From Raphanus sativus (taxonomy: Eukaryota; Streptophyta; Magnoliopsida; Brassicales; Brassicaceae): DNA of 64,000 bases. The notes below the pieces were generated by a model. It was not told the origin of the DNA and ran no database searches. It worked only from the letters and a program-made list of their open reading frames with translations. Shown here piece after piece: positions 21,366 through 33,066 of this stretch. Made by a program: the position numbers and the translations under genes. Within the stretch, counting starts at the first letter, position 1; every line of letters begins with the position of its first letter. The stretch spans positions 16,244,001 to 16,308,000 of the forward strand of contig NC_079515.1 of NCBI RefSeq assembly GCF_000801105.2. The letters are read 5' to 3'.

Positions 21366-23234
21366 CTATGGTAAGTGAAATGACGAGAGCGTCATGATGA
21401 GGGACGAGGACCTTCTCCTGCTCCCTTGCAGTGAAACTGATCTCATCTGTTCCAAGGAGCAGGCGCTTGGGACCCTCGGTCTCTCGGTCTCTCGGCCGTT
21501 CCTGGCATTGCGAGTACTCTTCTTGGCTGCGGCACTGCTAATTCCGCTCACCTCTGATCCACCTGTGATGACGTGGATCACCCGGTCTTGTTGTGGTGGC
21601 AATGCAGGAGCTGCCTCGATAGGGAGGCTGGGACCTTCTTTATTTAGAAGGTTCTTCGCTTTATCCGAGAGGAACTCCCGCAGGTAGCCTTTCTTGAGGA
21701 TCTCGGCGACTTCCATCTTTAGGGCTATGCAATCCTACGTATTATGGCCATGATCACTATGGAACTCGCACCATCACTTGGGATTTCGATTAGCCTCTGC
21801 GGCCTTCATCTTAGGAGGCCACTTAACTTGAGGACCCATTTGTCGTAAGACACCGATCAACTCCGGTTTAGTTATCGCGAGATGGGAGATGTCAGGCCAA
21901 GTAGACACCATCATCCCTTCGGATCTGGGCAAAGGTCGATGCTGATACCTGCCCTTACTCGGGTTGTTAGTCTCCCTGGCGGACCTAGAGTGAGAAGGCT
22001 CGTCGCGATCACTCCTTGTAGGCTTTGATGCTTCTGATCATGCTTCGGACCGGCTTTAGCCCTACTAGCAACATCTTCTTCCCATCTTACTTGAGCCCAA
22101 GCACGAGAGAGCACGTCTTCCATAACCCTGCACTTGTATTTGATCAGCTCCTTATAAAGGTCTCCCTCTGGAAGTAGACCCCTCTTGAAGGCTGAGATTG
22201 CCGTAGCAGCGTTGCACTCAGGAATAGTCACCTTCGCCTGGTTGAAGCAAGCTATGTAAGAATGAAGGGGCTCATTCCTATGCTGGAGGATCTCGTAGAG
22301 ATCATCCGAATTCTTCTCTATGTCACGGCTGCTAGCGAATTGTTCCACGAACTTATCGTTAAGGGCTGCAAAGGATTTGATGGATTTGGTGGGCAAGTTG
22401 ATATACCACTGAAGAGCGGGGCCGGTCAGGGTCGATCCGAATCCTTTGCACATGGTAGCTTCCCGTGCGTCCCAAAGGATTGCTACTGCTAGCATGCGTT
22501 GCTTGTACTGAGCAGTGTGATTGTCGGGATCCCCAAGTACCTTCGTACATCTTTATGCTTGGGAAAGAGAACTTTCGCGGCATCTCCACCGAAGCAATCT
22601 CTTCCATGAAAGGTGTATCGGAGTAGGACCCTTGATTGCATCTTCGAATAGGAGGAGCTGCCCCTGGGAGCCTTTCTACCATAGATTGAATGGTGTTGAA
22701 CCTTTCGGAGACCACTCTTTCTAAGTAGGCTGCTAGGACAGGATCTGAGATCTCGGGATCGTCGGGTGAATACTCCTCGTCCTCCGTATCGGAATCGCTA
22801 TCTACTTGTACTCGGGTCCTATCGTTCGTGGCTCCTCGGCTTTCGGGTTCATCTTCGGTTGAGGCGGGACGGCGAGGTACCTCTTCACTGTCTCACGGAG
22901 TGTCGAGTGAAGCCATGGGTCGTACCTTAGTCCGGAACCGCTTTCGCTTGTTGCTAGCTTCACCGAGGGTATGGTTCTCTTGTCGGAGGACAAGATTCTC
23001 CGCCTCTATGGTGTCTAGCTTCTCGGCGCTTTGCTGTAGTTGCTTGGAGTGCTCTCCAAGTTGGTCTTTTAGGATTTGAACTTCGAGGAGAAGTTCAGGA
23101 CCTCGGGGTGTCGTCTCCCGAGCTTTGTGAAGATCGGTGACCTGACTCTGAAGAGACTCAAGCTTGTTGAGAAGCTCGATCTCTCTCGGAGTCATCTCCA
23201 TCTGGTTAGCGTCGTCCTCTAATGCCATCGTCAC
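21366..23234 (-). pseudogene. Element C gag remnants
   Basis: Order on the minus strand: a coiled-coil segment at 23234-22893 (LNKLESLQSQVTDLHKAR), then a gag domain split across frames 22715-22359 and 22495-21911 (ALQWYINLPTKSIKSFAALN, then FVEQFASSRDIEK), then CEFHSDHGHNT with an in-frame TAG at about 21737 in a C-x2-H-x4-GH-x4-C finger, then KKGYLREFLSDKAKN to 21366. Gag would form the particle. At least one frameshift (near 22540) and one stop disrupt it. Confidence 0.78.
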
Positions 23235-23269
23235 GTAGTTGGATCACTCTCCTCCTTCTAGCGCCAAAC

Positions 23270-23709
23270 TGTTAGGGTATTTGTGTGTAGGATCGTTTTA
23301 GTACTACGGAACACTAGAGAACTTGTATGAAAGAGTTATAAATCGAGAGCAAAGAGATGTTATTAAGTTATTGATCGGGACTACGACGTTTTGTGGTGTA
23401 TGAACCCTAGTTCTAGCCGCCTAAACTCTAATCTCTATGTCTCAAAGTTTCGATCCCTTATTCTAGGGTTTGGGCTCCCCTTTTATAGTTGTCGATGTCG
23501 GCTTCAAGTAATAGAACCCTTCCATAATCGAAAAAATGGAAGTTTCCCCTTAAATAGAAAACTTCTATCTTGCTGCAAAGAGTCGGTCGGATCTAGGGGT
23601 CGGACCCAAGGCGGGGGTCAGTTCCTGGTTTCTTCTTGAACAAGGATCCGGAAGTCGAGGACTTCGCCAGAAGCTGGAGAAATTCATGTATGGATATTTT
23701 TCCCCAACA
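23270..23709 (-). repeat. 5' LTR of element C
   Basis: 440 bases from TGTTGGGGAAAAATATCC (at 23709) to ATACCCTAACA (at 23270), with a PBS (TTGGCGCTAGAAGGAGG) immediately downstream on the minus strand. Fragments of the same LTR family recur at 41058-41153 and 44341-44437. Confidence 0.85.
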
Positions 23710-24837
23710 CACCCGAGTTGACCATTCAAGACCAAGTCGGAAGTCAACATTCAGATAAGAATCGATCGATACTCATCCAGAGTTGTCGATCGATGTAGCT
23801 ATGAAGATCCGCGTACTAGAAGATTATATACGATCGATACACATCTTGTGTTGTCGATCGATAGCGATGACGAAATGGTTTAGCCGACTACTTCACCAAA
23901 ATACGAGATTGCCCTTGACGAATTTTTAGCCTAATGGAAATGCTTAAATACTCTGCTAAGTGTTTTTGACGGGAAGCAAGCTTTTGTAACCATAGAGAAA
24001 AGCAAGCAGGGAGTGTGAGAGAAAGCTAGAGTTTTATTTGTTTTGAGAGATTGGAGAGATCATTGAGAGATTTGTGACTGAACTCCATTTGTTTTATATT
24101 CTCTATCTAATGCAATTTCTTTACCTATCTTGTGTTATGAATTGCTTAGTTATGTCTGAGTAGTCTACTTGTTAGATTTAGGTTTGAAATAGGTTTGTGG
24201 GATTAGCCCCAAACTATATTTGCTAAGTTATGATATTCATCAAATAGATTGCACCCTATGCTTGTTCTAGAGTAGCTACCTAGAGCATAGATCACTAGGA
24301 TCCTTATATCTTGAATTATCTGTTTGAACTAGTTTGTCTCCTAGGCATTTCTAGAAGCCATCGATTGATATCCCAACTGGACAATCGATCGGCGCTGCGA
24401 AAGGTGTATCGCTTGATATCTCTAAAGGATATCGATCGACTCTTTTTCTGGTCAACAGACGACAGTTGAGATCAGAGATCTAGTTATTTAACCAGTGAGA
24501 AATCACTGAGTGTCAAAGCGGCTGAGTTCTTTAATATCATGCAAGCAACTTATTAGGCATTTATAGATATTATAATCTACATTCCTGAAGAAAATCCCTA
24601 TGTCTAGCACTCTTCATTATCATTTAAACAACCATCATATTGTTAGTTACAGAAACTATCTTGCTCATTTTAGGATTGTCATTTACATTTCATCATAAAA
24701 ACCAACTTCACCTAGGATTGATTAATTGATTAGATTTAATTGGTTCCCTAGCTCCTTGTGATTTGATCCCTAAGTACTACAGTTGAACCTCTTATTTGAA
24801 AGAGTAGGCACTCATTAGGGTAATTTGAGTATATCAA
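23710..24837 (+). mobile_element. Athila-like LTR, + strand, 5' truncated
   Basis: Aligns with 36555-37987 and, inverted, with 18991-19680. Lacks the first 170 or so bases of the LTR (joined to element C at 23709) and ends at AATTTGAGTATATCA (24837). Contains GATCGATCGA-type words near 23762, 23788, 23830 and 23858. Confidence 0.75.
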
Positions 24838-25196
24838 CAATGTTCGGATGAAGAATGTTGTTTGACGGTTTGTGGACTCTGTCGATCACCAGTTCTTGTA
24901 GTATGTCGATCGATTCGTGATGTACGATGTCGATCGATTTATTCTGTATGCTGTCGATCGATGCTGCTTGGAGGGTGTTGATCAATTCATCCTTCGTAGA
25001 TTTACGGATCGTGCATAAACCAGCAGGTTGCTTCTTTAAAGAAGCTAAAAATCCTTTATTCATTGTTGTTCCTGGTATGTACCTGAAACAGAAGAAAAAA
25101 AATTTATCAGTTTTTTTAACAATAGTAAAACCTAGACTAAATCTAACTAGAAAATATCTAATGGCGATCGAAACTCTCCGGCAACGGCGCCAAATT
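24838..25196 (-). mobile_element. 5' internal region and PBS of an Athila-like element, minus strand
   Basis: The PBS TGGCGCCGTTGCCGGAG (minus strand, 25192-25176) is the classical Athila/gypsy primer site. Downstream on the minus strand is a short frame 25063-24815 (MNKGFLASLKKQPAGLC...) with repeated SID tripeptides from ATCGATCGA words (AASIDSIQNKSIDIVHH). The internal region is cut at 24838 by the neighbouring LTR. Confidence 0.7.
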
Positions 25197-26070
25197 TGAT
25201 ATAACTCATTACCCTAATGAGTGATTTTTACTCTTATCAAAAGAGGTCAATTGTAGTACTTAGGGGTCGAATCCCCAAGGAGCTATGACACACACTGGAT
25301 CTAAAAGTTATATGATTAAGCTAGACAAATAGTTTATGAGATAGTAAATAAATAAGTAAAACAGTAAATAAAGAAGTAAACAAGTTGAACAAGACAATTA
25401 TTCAACAAGGAAATGAGTTGTTTGATGGAAGGATGGTTGCTAGATCTAGGCTTTCTATTCAGGTTATCAAGATTATAGAGGTATGACTGCCTATATGAGA
25501 TGCTTGCATGATATTAAAGAACTCAACTAAACAATAACTCAACTGTCGTTGTGACTATCTATTACTAGAATCGATGAACACAACCCTTGGTGAGTCATAG
25601 ATTAAGGTATCGATCGATATGCCTATGCATGTATCGATCGACTTGCTGTCGCATGTATCGATCGATATGCTGTCGCATGTATCGATTGTCATTTACCCCC
25701 CGTCTATCGATCGATTACTCTTTAGGAGTATCGATCGATGCGCTACTAGTAAGATTTATGCGCGTAGGTTGATGAATACAGTTCACCAAGCAATCACCCT
25801 GTCAGCTGTCGCTTGTTCCAAGTAAATTGCTGGCTCAGAGAAGATAGATCCAAGGATTGTATCTTTGTATTCATGTGTAGGTTAGCTACTCCTATACAAG
25901 CATTAAGCATGATCTTCTAAGATGACTATGATATGCTCAGGGATTCATATTTGGGGCTAATCCCACAACCTATCTGAACCCTAAATCTTATAGGGGGATC
26001 TATTCAGACATGAAATTTGTCACAAAAATTATAGATGAATAGATATAAAATTGCATAAATAAAATAAAAC
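25197..26070 (-). mobile_element. Athila-like LTR, minus strand, interrupted by element B
   Basis: Begins beside the PBS with the complement of the LTR end (TGATATAACTC) and carries repeated ATCGATCGA words at 25610-25740. It stops at 26070 where the 3' LTR of element B starts; the remainder is not on the other side of element B. Confidence 0.75.
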
Positions 26071-27470
26071 TGTGGGAACCGAAGTTCGCACCGTCAATAT
26101 TTCGTATATTTTAGGAAAGTAGGAAAACCCTAATTTCCCAGAAGGTCCCGGATTTCTGAGAAACCACACGTCAAGCAATCAGAACACGATAACAACGGAA
26201 AAATAAAATATAAATCGTAAAAAGAGAGCAAGAAGGATTTTATTCCGAATCTGCGTATGAGGGTTACAACAGCAAGGTAACGTGCTTCGGCTACGAGAGC
26301 TGTCGGCGAGATCCCTAGTTCTAATACCCGAAGGTGGCTAAACCTAATTGAGTCACAGCTCGAAAACAAAAACGGAAAGTTGCCTAAATTGCTTTAAGTG
26401 CTAAGTTGCTTTGGAAAAAGTGATGCCTCTATGCCTCTCGCCTTGAACTCCTTATATACTCCTTCCAAGGTCGGTTTACGCTTCCCCCTTTTGCCCTTAA
26501 GCCGTCATAGTCGAAAAAATGAGAATATTCCATTTTTCCGATCTTCATGATTATCTGCGGAAAGTTTCCATTTTTTTTGCGGAAACTGATGCTTATCCTC
26601 CAAGCATAAACCGTAATAAGGTTTATGGGTTTTTAAGAAATCGTAAGTGGACCTCGAATCAAGTTTAGGACCTCTTTGGGCCGTATTTTCGATTTGAGAC
26701 GTTTTACGTTTTCTCCGATAAGGTTAAGTTTTCCGCGGTTTTATCGTAAACCAAACGGACGATTCCATTTGATCGAAAGATCAAGAAACGGATAGTCGTG
26801 AGTTGCGGAGAACGGCTATACAGATAGTTGAGAATGCATAATTTTACGTCGTATCATCGTTTCGGAAAACTTCGGACGTTTCGGAGAATGATCGATGTAC
26901 GAACGCTCGATCGCTATAGCGACCGAACTTTGTCCGCAGCTCGGTCGCTATAGCGACCGAGCTCTAGACGAGGCTCGTGGCTCGGTCGCTATAGCGACCA
27001 AGCTGTAATCGTAGCTCGGTCGCTATGGCGACCGAGCGTGATGTCGTGACCCGCTCGCTATAGCAACCGAGCTCTTGTTCGTGACCCGATTGCCATCGCA
27101 ATCGGGTTTATGCCGTGGTCTGAGGTCCGTTATCCAAGTGTTTGAACCTATCGCAAAACTACGATTCTCTTAGGATGCTTGTTTGCGGAGGTTTGGTCCT
27201 TTGATAACAAAGTTCCGTTTGATTTTAAGAAATCGTTACTTTCTTAAATCGTTGATTTCTCAAGTCGTCTATTAAGAAATCGTTGATTTCTTAAGTCGTT
27301 GATTAAAAAATCATCGTTTTAAAGAATCATTGTCTTAAAACAAGATTTTTCCGCAAATTTTTCGTATAGGTTTTTCTGTTCCGAAAAACCGTAAAAAAGT
27401 TCTTAAGTAAATAATATTTAAACGGAAATTTTGGAAGCCAACTTTGCCTTGTCCGATTTCGACCCCAACA
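26071..27470 (-). repeat. 3' LTR of element B
   Basis: TGTTGGGGTCGAAATCGG at 27470 to GAACTTCGGTTCCCACA at 26071, with TATATAAGG near 26455 on the minus strand. It is preceded by the same purine-rich GGGGGGCTAAC as element A. Contains the palindrome array 26905-27115. Confidence 0.9.
26905..27115. repeat. Array of ATAGCG palindromes in the element B 3' LTR
   Basis: Six or so copies of GGTCGCTATAGCGACC and near variants, flanked by GCTC/GAGC, spaced about 33-36 bases apart. Each can form a perfect hairpin of about 10 bp. Variants (CTATGGCG, GCCATCGC) keep most of the symmetry. Confidence 0.9.
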
Positions 27471-27695
27471 GTTAGCCCCCCAGTGCGGTAGAATCGTGGG
27501 TTGACGAGATTCTGTCGTATGGTTTTGCGAGTTTAGGCGAGTTTTTAGGCCAAGTTGGTATCCAAAAGTCTGAACTTTGAATAACAAATCCTGAAGTTTA
27601 TAAAAGAGGGGGTAACTCTTTCATTTTTACTCACCCATCTTTCATAAGACTTTCTTTGAAGAATCCTCTCAAGAAAAGAAAAATTTAGAAAGAAA

Positions 27696-28910
27696 ATGTC
27701 AAAGTTGTTTAGAAGCGGAAAGAAGTCTTCTAAGAAGAAGAGTCCCGTGACTTCTTCTCCTGATTGCAACCAGGATGAAGAACTCCTCGTTCCGAAGGCT
27801 GAGTTCGAACTTCCTCCGAATGCGGCTGAACATGATGCGTATTGGAGAGCAAGCAGTGATCGTATCAAACGTCCCGAAGAGGAAAAGTTTCCGATCTGTT
27901 GAGCTCGGAAAACGGGGACCCATCTGCCGAGTAAGACCACTGATCTTTTTCTCGAGACGCTTCAGAAGTTTGCCGGAGTTCCGGACACGGTTGATTTCCG
28001 GATTCCTAGGGTTGGAGAAAGCGCCGACCATCCTCCGGAGGGCTACTTCACGTGTTATGAGGCCGTTTTGTCGCGCTGTCGTATCTGGTTTCCGATTCCT
28101 GAGATCATTGTCCGCGTACTGGACCGTTTTCAGGTTTCGTTTAACCAGCTAAGCCCTACGAGTTTCGAGATCCTCATTGGTCCCGTAATTCTAAGTTACG
28201 AGCACGGCTTATCTCTCACTTCCGATCACTTTGAGGCACTTTTACGGGTGCAACACAATCGGGAGTCGGCCTCCTGGCGATTGACTCCTCGTACCATGAT
28301 GCTGATGGTTAGAGGAACTGTTTCCAATTTTAACCATTGGAAACAATTTTTCTTTTACGTTCGACTCAATGCTGGGTCTGTTGAGGAGGAGTTCATCCCA
28401 ATGTTTCGGACGGTTCCGAATCCCCTGCCACACATTAGTGTGAACCATCCCTGGCATAGGGACATTATCGAGGTGAGATATGCGCTTAGAAGCGGCGACC
28501 ATTGGTGGACCAGTTTCACCCGTAGGAGGGTTCGGAAGGCGATCAGATTGGTCCACCCTGATTTCGAGGCGGGAGGCGACATAGATTTTGCTCTCGTTGA
28601 GCGTCTTTCGGAGCGTGTTCCAGTTGAGAGATCGCCTGGGTTGCCGTCCAAGGACAAAGACATCGAGGTCGAGGATCACGACTTTCCCGTTGATGATTTT
28701 CCACTTCCGGGATGGGATCCGACTCTCGGCTATGGCGATGGGAGTGGTTCGAGCGATGCGCCAATCCCTAACTTTGATGACTTTTTTGCTGGTCTTCCTG
28801 ACCATCTTAATCCGCCTCCTTTCGTGGACGAAACAGAGAAGCCCGAAATAGTCGCGGAGACCTCTCCCGTAGTCAACGGGGTCGGTCCTTCCTTCCTCTC
28901 GCACCCTTAA
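27696..28910 (+). pseudogene. Antisense ORF of element B, exon 1 (putative gypsy-type transposase domain)
   Basis: Opposite in strand to the element. The frame starts MSKLFRSGKKSSKKKSPVTS, has one in-frame TGA at 27900 and otherwise runs on to TAA at 28908. The middle (PEIIVRVLDRFQVSFNQLSP, then VILSYEHGLSLTSDHFEALL) is typical of the plant family known as putative gypsy-type transposon/transposase (Pfam Transposase_28, from memory). Functions of these proteins are unknown. A Pro/Asp-rich tail follows. Confidence 0.65.
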
Positions 28911-28975
28911 CTTATCCGAACGTATCTTTATCTTTGTAAAAATAAAAATTCTTTTTTTGTTGAATTCCGCAGGCG

Positions 28976-29524
28976 ATGAACAACCTCAGCTCAGCGTTGG
29001 TGGATAGCCAAAGAGAAGCGAGGATCTGGCGTTTTAAAACGGAGAAGAATGCGAAGGATTTTGCACGACTCCAGGAGGAGACCTTGGAGCGGAATTTGAG
29101 GTCGGACGCCGACCATGCCACGGAGTTTCGCCGAGCGAGGAGGCAAGCCAAATGGGAGATTGCTGCCGAGATTCAGAGTCGGGCGGTGCGATTTCAAGAG
29201 GAGTATCACAATCTCCAGGCAGCCGATGTTGTGGTGGGTGATTTTCGCGAGTGTCGCGGAACGGTTGGAATTCTCTCGAGAACTCAACAGAGGGATTATG
29301 TTTACAAGGAGGAGTTGAGCCTCATGCAGAGTGGCATGAAGGACAACGCTCATGCCAAGTCTCTTGTTCCTCCCATCGAAGAGAGGATTTGGGGACTCTG
29401 GGAGCCGATCCCGGTTTCTCCTGATACGGTGGAGGTCGCGACTGAAGCGGAGGGAGGTGAGGACGATGTGACTTATCCGACGGAGTTCGAAACTTCGTCG
29501 TCGAACGATTTTATCCTCTATTGA
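28976..29524 (+). CDS. Antisense ORF of element B, second segment
   Basis: A 182-codon frame (MNNLSSALVDSQREARIWRF...) rich in Arg, Glu and coiled-coil heptads, with an acidic C-terminus. It begins just after TTGAATTCCGCAG, a good splice acceptor, so it is probably exon 2 of the ORF at 27696, paralleling the two-part antisense ORF of element A. The donor was not fixed; the stop at 28908 would have to be in the intron or reflect a shift. Confidence 0.5.
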   Translation: MNNLSSALVDSQREARIWRFKTEKNAKDFARLQEETLERNLRSDADHATEFRRARRQAKWEIAAEIQSRAVRFQEEYHNLQAADVVVGDFRECRGTVGILSRTQQRDYVYKEELSLMQSGMKDNAHAKSLVPPIEERIWGLWEPIPVSPDTVEVATEAEGGEDDVTYPTEFETSSSNDFILY

Positions 29525-30808
29525 TTGTGTCTGGAAAATGATTTTCCTTATCTTTGTATTTGCGTGGCCAAGTGTGGCCGTTTTTCTGTTTATGCCGCGA
29601 CCGTAGTAGGTCGCGTAACTTTATGTATTTCGGGACTGGCCGTTTGTGGCTTCGAATCCCTGCCGTTTTTTGCGGCTTTTAAATATGAAGTAAATTTTTT
29701 GATAATTTTTTTTTATGATCCGATTTATACTTCGGGACTGGCCGTAGTCACTTCGTATTCTAACTCTTAATTTGTCGCTTGGTCCGTATGCTACTTTTTA
29801 GCGAGCGTCTTAGGTGCAAGCGATAAGAGACATGTTTTTGGATCTCGTATTTGATTTCGATACTATGTCCATGAGATGTTAAGTGCCAGCAAGGCTGGGC
29901 TTAGGGCAAGACCTAGGTCTACTCTCAGCATTAAGGCTATGCGATGACTGATCGGCTTTCGTTTTGCCTGTTGGTGATTTTGACCTGATTCACACCGTTT
30001 TAAAATCCGCAAAGTGTTATCGGCTTATATGATTTGTCTGGGTACGAATCGAGCTACTTCCTTTGCGAAGTGCTAGACGAAATTTTGGTCTTCTTGTATA
30101 GCGCGCTATGGTATCCTTGTCGGATATAAGAGGATCTATAAAAAGATCTGACTACAAATTTGTTTAAGTGAAACGTTTCTGTGTTTTACCTGTCGGGGCC
30201 AATCGACGGGTTGTTTTTTTTTAAAGTCACGAACGGACTGTTTTAATGGATGTTTAAAATCGTGAACGGACCATGAAATGTTTAAATTTGCGAGCGGACT
30301 TTTTTGATGGATGATACGATTTCTGGTATCTTCAGGGAAATTGCGACGTCTCGTGTTCCTTGAGGATACATTTTTTATCTTCCGGAATGTCAATGAGTTA
30401 AGAATTGATAGATTGACAAAAGAATTTTATTGAAAAAGATTCGAAAATTTCGAATACAAGGGCGGTTTTTTTTTTGACCTTTTGTGGGAGTATACGAGTA
30501 TACGTACCTACTCCCCCCCTTTTTGCTGAGGGGGATAGCTGAACTCGCCGTGTTTCGACGAGCTGCCTACGTACCTCTTTTGAGGAACAAGCCATCTCGT
30601 AGTTCTGTATATGCCGCGAGTGTGTTGCAGGGTCGACAATTTCCTCGGGATTTTTCTCTTCCCGTTGAGTTGCGATGTTATCTTCGGAGTCGGGGATAGT
30701 TCCGATTTCCGAATCTGCTTATGCGGAAGATGTTGTTGTGTCCTTCGTCGGGACATCCTCGGCGGAAGGCTGAGTGCGCTTGCGTTTGACCGTTAAGGTT
30801 GTCGTGAC
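29525..30808 (-). other. Untranslated 3' block of element B and deletion junction
   Basis: Homologous in reverse to 15247-16260 of element A, including GGTACGTAGGCA (near 30570) and the TAGCGCGCTATG word (30098). The step from this block into protease at about 30620-30808 marks the loss of RT, RNase H and integrase. Confidence 0.65.
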
Positions 30809-31210
30809 CTATCTTAACTTATGTTCCGCTAAGAAGCAAAGTCGCGACTGTTTTTGACAACTCCAGATTGCCGCGATTACGGTTCTGGTCTTAAATTTGA
30901 CGCCTAGGTGATAAGTTGAAGGAACGGCCTTCATGGCGTTTAGCAATGGAGTTCCCATGATTGCGTTGTAAATAGCTGGGCTATCTACTACCGCGAAGTC
31001 AACTATCCTGATGATGTTTTTCGCTATGACGGGTAGCTGGATGGATTCTAGGGTCATGGACGTTTGTCCGGGGAAACCCGTGAGCGGTTTTGGTACCGGG
31101 GTGATTTCTCTTAGCTCGACGTTCATCTGATTTAGGGTGTCGCGGAAGATTACGTTTACCGTGCTTCTGGTGTCGATGAGTATTCTTGCGACTTTGAGAT
31201 CTCTTATCAC
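30809..31210 (-). pseudogene. Element B protease remnant
   Basis: A 133-codon frame: [17 protein letters not shown] (DTR where DTG is needed) and [20 protein letters not shown]. The glycine of the catalytic triad is replaced, consistent with inactivation. Downstream sequence is unrelated to RT. Confidence 0.8.
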
Positions 31211-33040
31211 GAGATCTACGACTTAGGGGTCGCAATGAGGCTGGTCGATTCTGCAGGCCTCTTCTTCTTTGAACGTGATCGAAGTGTTCTGTCCATCTCG
31301 AGGAGGAGACCGTGGGGGGTACTTCGCACTTGAATCGGCTTTCCGTTGGTAGGCTTTGATGGCTGAGACCGAGTCATTTCTCCTCCGATGATCATGTTTA
31401 CTCTTCTGCGTGAATTATCATTTCTCCTATCGTCCGGTCTTCTTTCGCGTTTATCCCCCGCCTGATTTCTCGGCTACGATTTTTTTGCGGGAGGATTTTT
31501 ATTGGTTTTTGACGGACGGTCGGATTCAAGGATTAGATCCTTTGATGCTGGTTACTCCAGAGAGTTCTCCAGCAAGCAGTTTCGCGGCCAACCTTGCCCC
31601 CATGACTTTACAGTTAGCCGTGGAGTGGCCTTCGGTCCGATGGAATTCACAGTAGACATTTTGTCGTAACTCTGGTTACGGTTCCACGTATTCCACGAAG
31701 TTCTGCCTTGCTCCGGATTAATCGCGTAGTTGTCGGCGCCTTGGAGTTCCTCTCCCTCGTGATGGACATACTTGTCGTTACGAGAGGTTTTCTTTTTTGA
31801 CTTCGGATCCACGTCTTTCTAGGAGTTCCTTGCCGGCTTATGTTTTTGCGACATGACTTTCGTGTCTTCTTCGATCATTATGTAATCCGAGGCTTTGTGG
31901 AGGGCGTCCTGGATTGTGCGAGGCTTTTCGAGTGTTATCCACTTTCTGAACTTCGACTTGTACTAGTGCGCCTTCCTAAGCTTGTCAATGGCGACTTTGT
32001 CGCTGATTCCGCTGACATTTGCCATGATCAGTTTGAAACTGCTCATGAATTCTCGGAGGGGTTCGCCTTCTTCCTGGGTTAGACTTCAGACGTCCACATC
32101 AGAAGTTTCTCTATCAATGAACATAGAGTACTTAAGGAGAAACTCCGACGTGAGTTGGCGAAAGCTTTCGATGGAGTTTTGTTTCAACTGGGAGAACCAA
32201 TCGAGTGCCGCACCTTCAAGATTTTCGACGAACAGGCGACAGTAACCTGCGTCTTTCTTGCTTTCTCTAAGCCTGGCTCTTCCCATAGTGATATGGAACG
32301 CATGGAGATGCGCCTTAGGGTCGGTCGTACTGTTATACATCGGTATCTTGAGCTTCCTCGGATTAGACAACTTGGTCTCAGAGATCCGCACTGTAAAGGG
32401 AGTTTTGCGAGCCACCTTGAGTAGACTATCGATTTATGGGGTAGCACTCATGGCGTGGTGGATCTGCGATTTTACGGCCCTGACTTCTGCGGCGGTCTCG
32501 GTGATGTAATCACGGAGATCGCGGATATCCGGATTCTTGCCCGTGGTTTTCGGAGCCTGTCGGCACTCGCGGTGGGTAATATCGGTTTGCCTCTCTGCAA
32601 GTTCCTCTTGTTCGACCCAATAGAGGTTTTACTATTCTTCCGTCATGGGTTTTTCGAATGGAGAATTCTGCCGAGCCGAGCGGCTGCGGGTTCTTCTTGA
32701 ATGGATATCAGCGTCTTCCTCGGAGTCATCGTTGGGCTCTAAGTCGATGTGCTCGACTTCATCCACTTCGGTGTCCTTTTCGGACGGCGGAGGTTTTTTC
32801 CGAGTTGCCTTTCTCGACATGGGATGTTTCGCTAGGGTTTTGTCCGGAAGGACGTTCCTGCGAAGTTCCAGGCTTATCGTGTGGGGTCGCGAACTCGAGT
32901 CTCCTTCCGCGGAGCTTTGTGGCTCCGCAAGGGAGGACTGCGCGGGACCTTGCCGTTAGGGTTTGAACCTGTTTGGTCAGGGTTCCCACGAGTTTATCCT
33001 GCTCTTCCGACCTCTTTTCGTAGGCGGAAGTTGATTGATC
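31211..33040 (-). pseudogene. Element B gag remnants
   Basis: Pieces in several frames: 32989-32759 ([20 protein letters not shown]), 32820-32632 (acidic [20 protein letters not shown]), 32415-32086 with the gag core ([12 protein letters not shown], then [20 protein letters not shown]), and 31812-31552 with a KFHRTEGH-type finger remnant in a shifted frame. Highly similar pieces occur at 49481-50563. Multiple shifts prevent one protein. Confidence 0.75.
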
Positions 33041-33045
33041 CGTAC

Positions 33046-33066
33046 CCCCCCTCCTTCTAGCGCCAA
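33046..33066 (-). other. Primer-binding site of element B
   Basis: Minus-strand TTGGCGCTAGAAGGAGG beside the LTR end, identical to that of element A. Confidence 0.75.

Larger units (their letters stand above)
19841..23709 (-). mobile_element. Ty3/gypsy element C (Tat-like), 3' truncated
   Basis: On the minus strand: 5' LTR (23709-23270), PBS, coiled-coil N-terminal region, gag, protease and RT, ending abruptly inside the RT-RNase H connection at 19841. No 3' LTR, RNase H or integrase. Several stops and single-base shifts show that it is dead. Confidence 0.85.

Noticed and set aside
25600..25745. Regularly spaced ATCGATCGA words, briefly considered as a CRISPR-like array
   Set aside because: Plant nuclear LTR context, repeats too short, irregular spacing and not confined to an array.
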